A stretch of DNA of 64,000 nucleotides from Pseudomonas sp. NCCP-436 (GTDB lineage: Bacteria > Pseudomonadota > Gammaproteobacteria > Pseudomonadales > Pseudomonadaceae), in the NCBI RefSeq assembly GCF_019656335.1, contig NZ_BPLZ01000006.1, forward strand, positions 124,001-188,000, written 5' to 3'. Position numbers and translations under genes: made by a program. The notes under the pieces were generated by a model. It worked only from the letters and a program-made list of their open reading frames with translations, made no database searches and was not told the DNA's origin. Each line of letters starts with the position of its first letter. Position 1 is the stretch's first letter. Shown in pieces: positions 37,194 to 48,117 of this stretch.

Positions 37194-38134
37194 CGCAGCT
37201 TCTCCGCAATACGCATTACCGCGCTGCGCGAGCGCGGATTGGCGCGAACCTCGGCTTCGCTGGCATAGACCGGCTTACCGATCAGTTTCAGACGCGGCTC
37301 GAAGGCCTTGGGGATAATAGGCAAGTCACGCGGCAGCTTGTCCGCCTCGCCCTTGGCCTGACGCTTCATGAACTGCTTGACGATGCGGTCTTCGAGCGAA
37401 TGGAAACTGATCACCACCAGACGACCGCCCACCTCCAGTACTTCAAGAGCAGCAGCCAGACCACGCTCAAGGTCACCCAGTTCGTTGTTAATGTGGATGC
37501 GAATGCCCTGAAATGCCCGGGTAGCCGGGTTCTTGCCCTTCTCCCAGGCAGGATTGGCCGCAGCCAGCACCTGCGCCAGATCGGCCGTGCGGGTGAAGGG
37601 CTGCTCGACACGGCGCTGCACCACGGCGCGCGCCATGCGACGGGCAAAGCGTTCTTCGCCGTAATCCTTTAGCACGCGGGCGATTTCCTCTTCCTCCGCC
37701 GTGGCAATCCACTGCGCCGCGCTCTGCCCGGCATCCGGGTTCATGCGCATGTCCAGCGGACCATCGTTGAGGAAGCTGAAGCCGCGCTCGGGATCATCGA
37801 GCTGAGGCGAGGAAACGCCCAAATCCAGCAGAACCCCCGAGACCGAGCCAGCCAAGCCGCGGACAACAAGCTCCTCGGCAAGTTCCGCAAAACTGCGCTG
37901 CACAACGACAAAGCGGCCGTCTTCGGCCGCCAGCGCTTCCCCAGTGGCTATCGCCAGAGGATCTTTATCGAACCCCAGCAACCGCCCCTCTGGCCCAAGT
38001 CTCTGCAAGATCAACCGACTGTGCCCGCCACGGCCAAAGGTACCATCGACGTAGCAGCCGCCCTCGCGCACGGCGAGACCCTCGACAGCCTCGTCGAGCA
38101 GCACGGTGACATGGCGAAAGCTGCTATCGGTCAT
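37190..38134 (-). CDS. rsmH: 16S rRNA m4C1402 methyltransferase RsmH
   Basis: A 314-residue SAM-dependent enzyme (formerly MraW) that N4-methylates C1402 in the ribosomal P site. N-terminal [13 protein letters not shown], the SAM loop [36 protein letters not shown] and the C-terminal [13 protein letters not shown] are all canonical. It works on the same nucleotide as RsmI, encoded 1.2 kb away at 39297-40163. It starts 3 nt after mraZ. Confidence 0.98.
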
Positions 38135-38137
38135 GGT

Positions 38138-38593
38138 TTACAGAATCAGACTACGAAGTTCATCGGAAAGAGCTCCCGGCTGCTTGATGGCGGCCAGGTC
38201 GTTTGCTGCTTGATCGTTCCAGGTCTGCTCATCCCAGAGCTGGAATTTGTTCAGGTGACCGACAAGCATCGCGTGCTTGTCCAGCCTGACATGCTCGCGC
38301 AGGCGGGAAGGGATCAGTATCCGCGCACTGCCATCCATCTCCAGATCCACCGCATTGCCCACCAGCAGGCGCTGGAGGATGCGGTTTTTCTCGTCAAGAG
38401 AAGCAAGGGCACTGAGTCGCTCTTCAATCCGCTCCCACTCGCTGAGGGGATAGATGTTCAAACAGGGGTCATTGATATCGATGGTGACGATGAGCTGGCC
38501 GCCAAAACGCGAAACGAGCTCATCGCGATACCGACTCGGCATCGCGAGGCGCCCCTTGGCGTCGAGACTAATGGCGTTAGCTCCGCGAAACAC
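38138..38593 (-). CDS. mraZ: Transcriptional regulator MraZ
   Basis: A 151-residue protein with two AbrB-like swapped-hairpin domains. Each DxxxR half-signature is visible: [17 protein letters not shown] near 10-26 and [17 protein letters not shown] near 85-101. MraZ forms rings and binds short direct repeats upstream of its own gene to regulate the dcw operon. Such a repeat array is present just upstream, at 38626-38660. It is the first gene of the minus-strand cluster. Confidence 0.97.
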   Translation of the reverse strand: MFRGANAISLDAKGRLAMPSRYRDELVSRFGGQLIVTIDINDPCLNIYPLSEWERIEERLSALASLDEKNRILQRLLVGNAVDLEMDGSARILIPSRLREHVRLDKHAMLVGHLNKFQLWDEQTWNDQAANDLAAIKQPGALSDELRSLIL

Positions 38594-38625
38594 GGTTGCA
38601 CTTCCCCTGTAACTAGCTTACCGCA

Positions 38626-38660
38626 CCCATAAAAACCCACTTCAATCCACTTTTTACCAC
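38626..38660 (-). promoter_or_regulatory. Four-copy 10-bp direct repeat, probable MraZ operator
   Basis: On the minus strand the motif (A/G)TGG(N) recurs four times at exactly 10-bp spacing: GTGGT, GTGGA, GTGGG and ATGGG at plus-strand positions 38656-38660, 38646-38650, 38636-38640 and 38626-38630. E. coli MraZ binds TGGGN repeats separated by 5 nt between its promoter and mraZ. This array has that spacing and sits in the same place, between the promoter at 38669-38698 and the mraZ ATG at 38593. Confidence 0.75.
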
Positions 38661-38668
38661 CTGCGCAC

Positions 38669-38698
38669 ACTATAGGAATGCGCGTACCCCACCGTCAA
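38669..38698 (-). promoter_or_regulatory. Sigma-70 promoter of the dcw cluster
   Basis: On the minus strand TTGACG (plus 38693-38698) and TATAGT (plus 38669-38674) are separated by 18 bp. Both hexamers are close to consensus. The likely start of transcription lies just before the MraZ-type repeats, about 70 nt upstream of mraZ. Confidence 0.75.
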
Positions 38699-38903
38699 GG
38701 CGCGCCAGAACGGAAAAATCCTTACAGGACGGAGATTTAGCCAACAAAGAGGAAGGAAAAAAGGACGTCGAACCGGATAAATGACAGGCAAATACCAGCC
38801 ACTCCAAACAGCTGAAGTTCGAACTTAAAGTAATTTCTTAAGAGTAAGAATTTTTCAGTATCAGACGAGCGGGAATTAGAAGAAGCAGAAGCGAAAAGGA
38901 AGG
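38699..38903. other. AT-rich intergenic stretch between mraZ promoter and rnpB
   Basis: About 200 bp, visibly richer in A and T than the rest of the window, with no supported gene. It contains a weak stem TTCTTA / TAAGAA (38835-38840 and 38845-38850) followed by five T residues. The T-rich minus-strand sequence nearest rnpB probably holds the rnpB 3' processing and termination region. The only open frame here (minus strand, 38737-38979) overlaps rnpB and looks spurious. Confidence 0.5.
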
Positions 38904-39249
38904 AGAGTCGATCTGTAAGCCGGGTTCTGTCGAGGACAGTCATTCCTCTACGACGTACATCACTGCACGCCTTTAGCAACCTACCCGGTTCCAGCGCGGG
39001 CCACGCCGATGGAACCCTATTTGGTCTTGCTCCGAGTGGGGTTTACCTAGCCACGGACTGTTACCAGCCGTGCGGTGCGCTCTTACCGCACCTTTTCACC
39101 CTTACCGGCGCCGAAGCGCTTAGGCGGTTGTTTTCTGTGGCACTTTCCGTAGGCTCACGCCTCCCAGGCGTTACCTGGCACTCCGCCCTATGGAGCCCGG
39201 ACTTTCCTCCCCCTTCATCAAAGAAGGCAGCGACTGTCCGATCGACTCT
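38904..39249 (-). ncRNA. rnpB: RNase P RNA (M1 RNA), bacterial type A
   Basis: About 346 nt on the minus strand encode the catalytic RNA of RNase P, which matures tRNA 5' ends. Conserved elements seen on the minus strand are GGGGGAGGAAAGTCCGGGCT near the 5' end, CCATAGGGC, GTAAGGGTGAAAAGGTGCGG, GGTAAGAGCGCACC, GGAGCAAGACCAAATAGGG, and near the 3' end GAATGACTGTCC with ACAGAACCCGGCTTA. The terminal sequences AGAGTCGAT and ATCGACTCT pair to form the closing P1 helix. The ends were set by this pairing and are accurate to a few bases. Confidence 0.95.
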
Positions 39250-39258
39250 CCGCCGGCA

Positions 39259-39287
39259 AGGGTACCGAGGGTGATGGCAAGCTGCAA
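39259..39287 (-). promoter_or_regulatory. Candidate promoter of rnpB
   Basis: On the minus strand TTGCAG (plus 39282-39287) and TACCCT (plus 39259-39264) are 17 bp apart, and the -10 ends 9 bp before the first base of the RNase P RNA at 39249. It lies in the 47-bp gap after rsmI. Confidence 0.55.
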
Positions 39288-39296
39288 GCCGAACGA

Positions 39297-40163
39297 CTAA
39301 CCCTTGCGCTCCAGTGCCACTTGGTAGAGCAGGTTCTTGCGCACACCGGTGATCTCCGCCGCCAGCGCCGCCGCTCGCTTGAGAGGCATTTCCGCCAGCA
39401 ACAGATCAAGCACGCGCAGCGCCTCAACATTGACGGTTTCTTCACCTTCCGGTGCCTGCCAGCCGGCCACCAGCACCACGCACTCGCCCTTCTGCTGATT
39501 GGCATCGGCAGCCACCCAGGCACAAAGCTCATCGAGCGGTAGTCCCTTAAGGGTCTCGAAGGTCTTGGTCAACTCACGAGCCAACACAGCCTGGCGTGCG
39601 CCGCCGAACACCTCTCGCATATCCCGCAGGCATTCGAGGATGCGGTGCGGCGCCTCGTAGAAGATCAGCGTACGTGCCTCCTCACGAACCTGCTCCAGAC
39701 GCCCCCGACGCGCCGCTGCCTTAGCCGGCAGAAAGCCCTCGAAGACGAAACGATCCGACGGCAGCCCCGCAGCCGACAGCGCCGCAATCAACGCACAGGC
39801 CCCGGGCACCGGCACCACCGAATAACCGGCAGACCGCGCCTGGCGCACCAGATGGAAACCCGGATCTGAAATCAGCGGCGTTCCGGCATCGGAAATCAGC
39901 GCCACATCCTCACCCACCGCCAGGCGAGCCAGAAAGCGTCCTCCCTGCTCACGCTCATTATGCTCATGACAGGCTGCCAGCGGCGTCGTGATACCAAAGT
40001 GCTGCAACAGCCGGGAGGAGTGACGAGTATCCTCGGCAGCGATCAGCGCTACGTCTCGCAGCACCCGCAAGGCCCGGGCACTGATGTCGTCCAGATTGCC
40101 AATGGGCGTCGCCACCACATAAAGAATGCCAGAGCGAACACTGTCGGCAGCGGGCTGAGTCAC
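39297..40163 (-). CDS. rsmI: 16S rRNA 2'-O-methyltransferase RsmI
   Basis: A 288-residue class III (tetrapyrrole methylase-fold) enzyme that 2'-O-methylates C1402 of 16S rRNA, complementing RsmH. Family motifs are [45 protein letters not shown] and [12 protein letters not shown]. The start is uncertain. A GTG at 40163 follows GAGGTG at ideal spacing and is preferred; an ATG at 40196 would add 11 residues without a clear ribosome-binding site. The gene is divergent from lpoA. Confidence 0.95.
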   Translation of the reverse strand: MTQPAADSVRSGILYVVATPIGNLDDISARALRVLRDVALIAAEDTRHSSRLLQHFGITTPLAACHEHNEREQGGRFLARLAVGEDVALISDAGTPLISDPGFHLVRQARSAGYSVVPVPGACALIAALSAAGLPSDRFVFEGFLPAKAAARRGRLEQVREEARTLIFYEAPHRILECLRDMREVFGGARQAVLARELTKTFETLKGLPLDELCAWVAADANQQKGECVVLVAGWQAPEGEETVNVEALRVLDLLLAEMPLKRAAALAAEITGVRKNLLYQVALERKG

Positions 40164-40286
40164 GGGAAACACCTCACTTATTGAAAGAGCGCTCATTCTA
40201 GCCGGTTAATGCCAGGCGGCATCGCATGGATGTCGCCCCTTGGGTACAATCCCAACTCGTTTTTGCTTACGTATCAGGATGACCCG

Positions 40287-42094
40287 ATGATCGCCAGCCT
40301 GCGCCCACTTTCCGCCCTTGTTCTGGCCGGCCTGCTCGCCGCTTGCGCCAACTCGCCGACCAACACCTTGGGCCAACTGCCGCGCACGCCACAGGCCAGC
40401 ATCGAGCAGATGCTCCAGCAGGCCGACTCGAGCAAGCCGGAGCAGGCCGCCCTGTTGCGCCTTTCCGCCGCTGATCAGGCCTATCAGCAGCAGGACATCG
40501 CCCGCTCTGCGCGCATCCTCGAGCTGGTCGACATTACCAGCCTGCAACCGGCGCAGCAGATCTTTGCCAGCACCCTACAGGCCGAACTGGCCATGGCTCG
40601 CCAGCAACCGAGAAGCGCTCTGAAAGCGCTGCAACATCCTAGTTTCGAACGCCTGGGCGAACTACCCCTGGAACAGCAGGCGCGCACCCAGTTGGTACAC
40701 GCACGCGTTCTGGAGGCCAACGGCCAGCTACTGGCTGCCATACGCGAACGCGTATTTATTGCACCACTGCTCAGCGGCGAGACGGCCCACGACAACCATG
40801 AGAGCATCTGGACTCTGGCGACCCGACTGCCAGCTCAGGACACCCCGAGCAGCCTCGACAACGATCTCGCCGGCTGGCTGGAACTGGCCCGCATCACAAA
40901 AGGCAGCGCCACTCTTGAGCAGCAGCAGACGGCCATCGACCAGTGGATTAGCCGTAATCCACAGCACCCAGCCGCCGTACAACTTCCCGAAGCGCTGATC
41001 AAACTGCGTGAACTGGCCAGCCAGCCGCTGACCCACATCGCCCTGCTGCTACCTCAGGAAGGCCAACTCGCCAGCGTAGCCCGTGCCCTGCGTGACGGCT
41101 TTCTGGCAGCTCATTACGAAGCACAGCAAAACTATCAGCAGACACCCCAGATCAGTCTCTATGACAGCTCCCGTATCGGCTCACTGGACGCTTTCTACCA
41201 GCAGGCGCAGGCCGACGGCGTACAGCTGGTAGTCGGCCCACTGGAAAAGCCGCTGGTCAAGCAGCTCAGCGACCGCGAGCAGTTGCCAATCACCACCTTG
41301 GCGCTGAACTACAGCGATGTTGGCGGCGAAGGCCCGGCCCAGCTGTTCCAGTTCGGCCTGGCTGCTGAAGACGAAGCCCGCGAAGCGGCTCGCCGCGCCT
41401 GGGCCGACGGCATGCGCCGCGCTGTCGCTCTGGTGCCGCGCGGCGAATGGGGCGACCGCGTACTGGAAGCCTTCCGTCAGCACTGGCAGGCTCAAGGCGG
41501 CACGCTGATCGCCGCCGAACACATCGATCAGCCAGTAGAGCTGGCCCGACAGATTGGCGAGCTATTCAAGTTGCGCGAGAGCGAAGCCCGCGCCCAACGC
41601 CTGCAGGCCACCCTCGGCACCGGCATCGAAGCCCAGCCGGCACGCCGCCAGGACATCGACTTCATATTCCTCGCCGCGACGCCGCAACAGGCCCAGCAAA
41701 TCAAGCCGACACTGGCCTTCCAGTACGCTGGTGACGTTCCAGTCTATGCCACCTCGCATCTGTTTACCGGCAACCATAGCCACGCTCAGTATCAGGATCT
41801 GGAAGGTATCCGCTTTTGCGAAACTCCCTGGCTACTGGACAACCATGCCCCGCTGCGCCAGGCAGTCAGCCAGCAATGGCCGCAGGCCGGTGGCAGTCTT
41901 GGCCGGCTCTATGCCATGGGTGTAGATGCCTACCGCCTGGCACCGCGCCTGACCCAGCTCAAGGCATTGCCGGAGTCGCGCATCGAAGGCCTGTCAGGCA
42001 ATCTCAGCCTGAATCCTGCTCAGCGCATCGAACGGCAACTGCCCTGGGCTGAGTTCCGTGGTGGGCGGATCCAACGGCTTCCCGACGACACATT

Positions 42095-42098
<4 letters not shown>
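40287..42098 (+). CDS. lpoA: Penicillin-binding protein activator LpoA
   Basis: A 603-residue outer-membrane lipoprotein. The lipobox LLAAC places the lipidated cysteine at residue 20. An N-terminal TPR-like helical region (about 35-255) is followed by a periplasmic-binding-protein-like domain (about 265-590, HIALLLPQEGQLASVARAL). LpoA reaches through peptidoglycan to stimulate PBP1a. The ATG at 40287 starts the signal peptide directly; the in-frame extension to 40209 is unlikely. It heads an lpoA-yraN-diaA/gmhA-dolP operon whose genes nearly all overlap. Confidence 0.95.
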
Positions 42099-43603
<1,505 letters not shown>

Positions 43604-43618
43604 AGCCAACTGCGAAAT

Positions 43619-43648
43619 AAAAAACGGGCGCCAATGGCGCCCGTTTTT
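43619..43648. terminator. Bidirectional terminator between dolP and sspB
   Basis: A perfect stem AAAAACGGGCGCC / GGCGCCCGTTTTT (left arm within 43619-43632, right arm 43636-43648) has a 3-nt loop and lies between two convergent genes. Confidence 0.9.
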
Positions 43649-43674
43649 CGTTCACAACCTGTACTCCACGAGCC

Positions 43675-44088
43675 TTATTTGACCACCTTGAGGCTGGGCC
43701 GGCCACTGGGGCGTGGCGGCTCGTTACCACCTGGGCCGTCATCCTCCGGACCGGACTCTTGCGACCCGCCGGCAAGGGGCGGCTCCATGTCGAAAACCAT
43801 GCCCTGGCCGTTTTCCCTCGCATAGATAGCCATGATGGCTTCGGCAGGGATGTACAGACTGTGGGCCACGCCGCCAAAACGCCCCTCAAAGCTCACCGCC
43901 TGATTGTCCATATGCAGATGACGCACCGCGCTGGGCGATGCGTTCAGCACGATCTGGCCATCACTGGCAAACCCGGCCGGTACCTGTACGCCCGGATATT
44001 CGGCATTAACCAGCAAGTGCGGAGTGCAATCGTTATCGACAATCCATTCATAGAGGGCACGAACGAGATAGGGACGACTGGAATTCAT
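43675..44088 (-). CDS. sspB: ClpXP protease specificity-enhancing factor SspB
   Basis: A 137-residue adaptor that delivers ssrA-tagged proteins to ClpXP. The substrate-binding fold is visible in PYLVRALYEWIVDNDCTPH and NAEYPGVQVPAGF. A flexible, Gly/Pro-rich linker ends in GRPSLKVVK, the ClpX-docking tail. The ATG at 44088 follows GGAG. It starts 15 nt after sspA, forming the usual sspAB pair. Confidence 0.96.
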   Translation of the reverse strand: MNSSRPYLVRALYEWIVDNDCTPHLLVNAEYPGVQVPAGFASDGQIVLNASPSAVRHLHMDNQAVSFEGRFGGVAHSLYIPAEAIMAIYARENGQGMVFDMEPPLAGGSQESGPEDDGPGGNEPPRPSGRPSLKVVK

Positions 44089-44103
44089 GGCATTCTCCAA
44101 AAT

Positions 44104-44721
44104 TCAGCGCATGATGCGCTCGGCTGCAGACAAGCTCGCCTGGAAGTTGGCACGAGAAAACTGCCGATCCATATACTCAAGCAACGGCCTGGCCTGACGC
44201 GGCAACTCAATCTGCAGCAACGGCAGGCGCCAAAGGATGGGCAATAAGCAACAGTCCAACAGGCTCAGCTCATCACTGAGGAAGAACGGCTTTTCGGCAA
44301 ATAGCGGCGAGACGCCACTCAGGCTCTCGCGAAGCTCCTTACGTGCTTGCTGACGCTCGCTCTCCTTGCTGCGCGGCTCAAGAATCCGGTCAACCAGAAC
44401 ACACCAGTCGCGCTGGATGCGATGCATCAGCAGACGGCTGTTGGCACGCGCCACCGGATAGACCGGCAGCAACGGCGGATGCGGATAGCGCTCGTCCAGG
44501 TACTCCATCACCACGCCCGGTTCGTACAGAACCAGGTCTCGATCAACCAGAGTAGGCAGGCTGCCGTAGGGATTGAGCTCGGCCAGCTTCGGCGGACACT
44601 GCCCGGCCTCGATGTCGATTATCTCGACACTGACGCCCTTCTCGGCCAACACCATGCGCACACGATGGGAATAGTGATCGGCGGGGTCGGAATAGCAGGT
44701 CAACCGATTGGTCACCGCCAT
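44104..44721 (-). CDS. sspA: Stringent starvation protein A
   Basis: A 205-residue GST-fold protein without GST activity that binds RNA polymerase and affects stress and virulence genes. The thioredoxin-like N-terminal domain ([20 protein letters not shown]) and [19 protein letters not shown] are followed by an all-helical C-terminal domain. The ATG at 44721 follows a strong AGGAGGA; an in-frame extension to 44835 was rejected. The leader contains a terminator-like hairpin at 44758-44778. Confidence 0.96.
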   Translation of the reverse strand: MAVTNRLTCYSDPADHYSHRVRMVLAEKGVSVEIIDIEAGQCPPKLAELNPYGSLPTLVDRDLVLYEPGVVMEYLDERYPHPPLLPVYPVARANSRLLMHRIQRDWCVLVDRILEPRSKESERQQARKELRESLSGVSPLFAEKPFFLSDELSLLDCCLLPILWRLPLLQIELPRQARPLLEYMDRQFSRANFQASLSAAERIMR

Positions 44722-44757
44722 GGCGATCCTCCTCGCTTTCGGCTTTTCAGAAACACG

Positions 44758-44778
44758 AAAAATTGCCGCAGCAATTTT
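44758..44778 (-). terminator. Terminator-like hairpin in the sspA leader
   Basis: AAAATTGC (44759-44766) and GCAATTTT (44771-44778) form an 8-bp stem with a CGCA loop. On the minus strand it is followed by a run of five T residues. It lies about 37 nt upstream of the sspA start and could either end petC read-through or act as an attenuator. The stem is half A-T, so strength is uncertain. Confidence 0.45.
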
Positions 44779-44833
44779 CAGATGCCGCTGCCGTAACTCC
44801 GCTGGAGCGGCAACGAAATGGCAGGGTAGAAGC

Positions 44834-44861
44834 ACCTGCGCGCCCTAAAGGGTGCGCAGGT
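44834..44861 (-). other. Strong hairpin just after petC
   Basis: ACCTGCGC (44834-44841) and GCGCAGGT (44854-44861) form an 8-bp stem, with an inner CCC/GGG extension. It begins 11 nt after the petC stop. There is no T-tract, so it may protect the petABC mRNA 3' end rather than terminate. Confidence 0.4.
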
Positions 44862-44872
44862 TACGGAACGAC

Positions 44873-45652
44873 TCAGTGAACGTCCTTCCAGTACTCGCGT
44901 TTGAGCAGGTAGGCGAACACGAAGAAGAAGGCCAGGTACAGCAGCACGTAGGTACCGATGCGCTGAGATTCCAGCTTGACCGGGTTGGCCGAATAAGCGA
45001 GGAAGGTCACCAGGTTCTTCACCTTCTCGTCAAACTCAGCCTCGCTCAGCTTGCCAGTGTTCGGCACAACGGTGAGCTGATCGCACGACTCAGCGGTAAT
45101 CGCCGCACCAGTCAGCGGGTCATACTGCTTCTTGCCGTCTTCAACCACTTGCACCTGCTTGCAGCCGATCACCTGACGGCCCTGCAGGCCGACCAGCACG
45201 TTGGGCATACCGACGTTCGGGAACAGCTTGTTGTTGGCACCCAGCGGACGCTTCTCATCTTCGTAGAAAGTACGCAGGTAGGTGTACAACCAGTCGGTAC
45301 CGCGAACACGCGCCACCAGGGTCAGGTCGGGCGGAGCAGCACCAAACCAGGCCTTGGCGTCATTCGGCGTCATGCCGATCTTCATGTGGTCGCCGATCTT
45401 CGAATCATTGAATACGACGTTCTCCAGCATGACCTCGTGCGGGATGCCGAGGTCGTCGGCAACACGCTCATAACGCTGGTACTGGGCCGAGTGGCAACCC
45501 ATGCAGTAGTTGGCGAAGGTACGCAGACCGTCCTGCATGGCAGCCTTGTCGGTCAGATCGATATCGACCTTGTCCAGCGGATAGTCACTGGCAGCCCCCA
45601 TGGACAGCGCCGGCAGCGCAGCGAATACAAATGCAGCGAAGAGCTTTTTCAT
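44873..45652 (-). CDS. petC: Cytochrome c1 of the bc1 complex
   Basis: A 259-residue membrane-anchored c-type cytochrome. A signal peptide (MKKLFAAFVFAALPALSMGA) leads to the haem site CMGCH at residues 50-54. The C-terminal helix (about 235-252, YVLLYLAFFFVFAYLLKREY) anchors it in the inner membrane. It passes electrons from the Rieske protein to cytochrome c. The ATG at 45652 shares one base with the petB stop; the upstream in-frame extension lies inside petB. Confidence 0.97.
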   Translation of the reverse strand: MKKLFAAFVFAALPALSMGAASDYPLDKVDIDLTDKAAMQDGLRTFANYCMGCHSAQYQRYERVADDLGIPHEVMLENVVFNDSKIGDHMKIGMTPNDAKAWFGAAPPDLTLVARVRGTDWLYTYLRTFYEDEKRPLGANNKLFPNVGMPNVLVGLQGRQVIGCKQVQVVEDGKKQYDPLTGAAITAESCDQLTVVPNTGKLSEAEFDEKVKNLVTFLAYSANPVKLESQRIGTYVLLYLAFFFVFAYLLKREYWKDVH

Positions 45653-46863
45653 CAGCCAGTCACCCTTTCCGGAACCGGTTTGGTCTTCTCCATCCTGGTG
45701 TAGAACGGCATCAGGATGAAATACGCGAAGTACAGGATTGTGCAGATCTGCGACAGCAGGGTACGACCCGGGGTCGGAGACAGCACGCCCAGTACGCCGA
45801 GGATGACGAAGGAGATGCAGAATACCAGCAGCCAGATCTTGCTCAGCCATCCCTTGTAACGCATCGACTTGACCGGGCTACGGTCGAGCCATGGCAGCAC
45901 GAACAGCACGGCGATGGCGGCGCCCATGGCGATAACGCCGAGCAGCTTGTCCGGTACCGCACGCAGAATTGCGTAGAAGGGGGTGAAGTACCAAACCGGA
46001 GCGATGTGCTCAGGGGTCTTGAACGGGTTGGCTGCTTCGAAGTTCGGCTTCTCGAGGAAGTAACCGCCCATCTCAGGGAAGAAGAACACCACGAAGCAGA
46101 ACACGAACAGGAAGACCACGACACCGACGATATCTTTAACGGTGTAGTACGGGTGGAACGGAATGCCATCCAGCGGAACGCCGTTCTCGTCCTTATTCTT
46201 CTTGATCTCGACGCCGTCCGGGTTGTTCGAACCGACTTCGTGCAGCGCGAGAATATGCAGCACAACCAGGCCGAGCAGAACGATCGGCAGAGCGATCACG
46301 TGCAGGGCAAAGAAGCGGTTCAGGGTAATCCCGGAAATCAGGTAGTCACCACGGATCCACTGGGTCAGGTCATCACCGATCACCGGGATGGCACCGAACA
46401 GCGAAATGATCACCTGGGCACCCCAGTAGGACATCTGCCCCCAGGGCAGCAGGTAACCCATGAAGGCTTCCGCCATCAGGCACAGGTAGATCAGCATGCC
46501 GAAGATCCACACCAGCTCGCGGGGCTTCTGGTAGGAGCCGTAGAGCAGGCCGCGGAACATATGCAGGTACACCACGATGAAGAACGCGGAAGCACCGGTG
46601 GAATGCAGGTAGCGCAGGATCCAGCCGTATTCGACGTCACGCATGATGTACTCGACGGAAGCGAAGGCGCCTTCGGCGGACGGCTCGAAGCTCATGGTCA
46701 GCCAAATGCCGGTAAGGATCTGGTTGACCAGCACCAGCAGGGCCAGCGAGCCGAAGAAGTAGAAGAAGTTGAAGTTCTTCGGTGCATAGTATTTGGAGAG
46801 ATGGTCTTCCCACATCTTGGTGGCCGGGAAGCGCGCATCCACCCATTCCATGAATTTGCTCAT
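45652..46863 (-). CDS. petB: Cytochrome b of the bc1 complex
   Basis: A 403-residue, eight-helix inner-membrane protein that carries both b haems and the quinol sites. The Qo-site sequence is PVIGDDLTQWIRG, and haem-binding histidines lie in HSTGASAFFIVVYLHMFRGL and FFALHVIALPIVLLGLVVLH. The PEWY motif at the Qo site is replaced by PVWYF (HIAPVWYFTPF), a form known in some proteobacteria. It shares one base with the petA stop. Confidence 0.97.
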   Translation of the reverse strand: MSKFMEWVDARFPATKMWEDHLSKYYAPKNFNFFYFFGSLALLVLVNQILTGIWLTMSFEPSAEGAFASVEYIMRDVEYGWILRYLHSTGASAFFIVVYLHMFRGLLYGSYQKPRELVWIFGMLIYLCLMAEAFMGYLLPWGQMSYWGAQVIISLFGAIPVIGDDLTQWIRGDYLISGITLNRFFALHVIALPIVLLGLVVLHILALHEVGSNNPDGVEIKKNKDENGVPLDGIPFHPYYTVKDIVGVVVFLFVFCFVVFFFPEMGGYFLEKPNFEAANPFKTPEHIAPVWYFTPFYAILRAVPDKLLGVIAMGAAIAVLFVLPWLDRSPVKSMRYKGWLSKIWLLVFCISFVILGVLGVLSPTPGRTLLSQICTILYFAYFILMPFYTRMEKTKPVPERVTG

Positions 46864-47456
46864 CAGGCGTTCTCCTGGTCCACACCGATGATGATCACAT
46901 CATCCGTCTCGTAGCTGTGCGGCGGCACCGGCAGATTCAGCGGAGCCGGCTGCGCCTTGTACACGCGGCCTGCGAGGTCGTAACGGGAACCGTGGCAGGG
47001 ACAGAAATAGCCGCCGACCCAGTCCGGGCCTAGGTCGGCCGGCGCCACTTCCGGACGGAAGGACGGTGCGCAACCCAGGTGAGTGCACAGACCAACCAGC
47101 ACCAGCAATTCCGGCTTGATCGAACGAGTCTTCTTGTCGACGTATTCCGGCTGCACGGACGCGGCTGACTCGGGATCGGCCACGCTACCTTCTATCTTGC
47201 TCAGGTTCGCCAGAATCTCCTCGGTACGGCGCACGATGAATACCGGCTGACCGCGCCACTCAGCAACCATCTGCTGACCCGCCTCGATCTTGCTGACGTT
47301 CACCTTCACCGGTGCCCCGGCCGCCTTGGCCTTGGCACTGGGGAACCATGACCCCACGAACGGAGTCGCAGCACCTACCGCTCCTGCCGCACCCACCACA
47401 GAGGTGGCTGCAACCAGAAAGCGACGCCGGCCTGCATTCACGCCGTCATTGCTCAT
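46863..47456 (-). CDS. petA: Rieske iron-sulfur subunit of the bc1 complex
   Basis: A 197-residue protein. The N-terminal twin-arginine-type signal anchor (GRRRFLVAATSVVG) leads to the Rieske domain with [2Fe-2S] ligands C124 and H126 (CTHLGC) and C152 and H155 (CPCHGS). C129 and C154 form the stabilising disulfide. First gene of petABC, whose three genes overlap by single bases. A possible promoter lies in the A/T-rich stretch at 47500-47580, but I could not choose a single pair of hexamers. Confidence 0.97.
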   Translation of the reverse strand: MSNDGVNAGRRRFLVAATSVVGAAGAVGAATPFVGSWFPSAKAKAAGAPVKVNVSKIEAGQQMVAEWRGQPVFIVRRTEEILANLSKIEGSVADPESAASVQPEYVDKKTRSIKPELLVLVGLCTHLGCAPSFRPEVAPADLGPDWVGGYFCPCHGSRYDLAGRVYKAQPAPLNLPVPPHSYETDDVIIIGVDQENA

Positions 47457-47655
47457 TCAGTCGTCTCCCATCAGCTTTGTGGCCTGTTGTTCAGGCCTCT
47501 ACTAAATAAAAATCGGGCCGCGCAAAAAATTCGCCAAATGGTAAAGAAAAGCCCCTTTTCTGACAAGGTAATTACCCGCCACCCCTTCGGCGAAACCCTT
47601 GTCGCACGCGCCTTGCGCAGCTGCGGCACGTTGTCGCACAACTTCCGCGCCACCA

Positions 47656-47691
47656 TAAAAAACGCCCAGCTCCGTGAGGAAACTGGGCGCC
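47656..47691 (-). terminator. Terminator after rpsI
   Basis: CGCCCAG (47663-47669) and CTGGGCG (47683-47689) form a 7-bp stem. The A-run at 47657-47662 gives a T6 tail on the minus strand. It lies 20 nt after the rpsI stop and separates rplM-rpsI from petABC. Confidence 0.8.
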
Positions 47692-47710
47692 TTTGCAAGC
47701 GTAGTCGAAA

Positions 47711-48103
47711 TTAACGCTTGGAGTACTGCGGACGCTTGCGCGCCTTGCGCAGACCAACCTTCTTACGCTCGACTTCACGGGCGTCACGAGTGACGTAACC
47801 GGCCTTACGCAACGGGCTGCGCAGAGTTTCGTCATACTCGATCAGAGCGCGGGTGATGCCGTGACGGATGGCACCGGCCTGACCACTGACACCACCACCG
47901 GCAACGGTGACGAAGATGTCGAACTTCTCGACAGTCTCGGTCAGCTCCAGCGGCTGACGTACGACCATGCGAGCAGTTTCGCGACCGAAGAAGTTGTCCA
48001 GGCTGCGATTATTGATGGAGATGTTACCGGTACCCGGACGCAGGAATACGCGAGCGGTTGCGGTCTTACGACGGCCAGTGCCGTAATTTTGAGTCGCCGA
48101 CAT
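47711..48103 (-). CDS. rpsI: 30S ribosomal protein S9
   Basis: A 130-residue ribosomal protein. The N-terminus [20 protein letters not shown] and the C-terminal [12 protein letters not shown], whose last residues reach the P-site tRNA, are canonical. It is co-transcribed with rplM, 14 nt upstream, as in most bacteria. Confidence 0.99.
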   Translation of the reverse strand: MSATQNYGTGRRKTATARVFLRPGTGNISINNRSLDNFFGRETARMVVRQPLELTETVEKFDIFVTVAGGGVSGQAGAIRHGITRALIEYDETLRSPLRKAGYVTRDAREVERKKVGLRKARKRPQYSKR

Positions 48104-48117
48104 AGTGAACTATTCCG

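Noticed and set aside
38737..38979. An 80-codon minus-strand frame between mraZ and rnpB
   Set aside because: Its first third lies inside the RNase P RNA and the rest in AT-rich spacer; there is no ribosome-binding site or homology.
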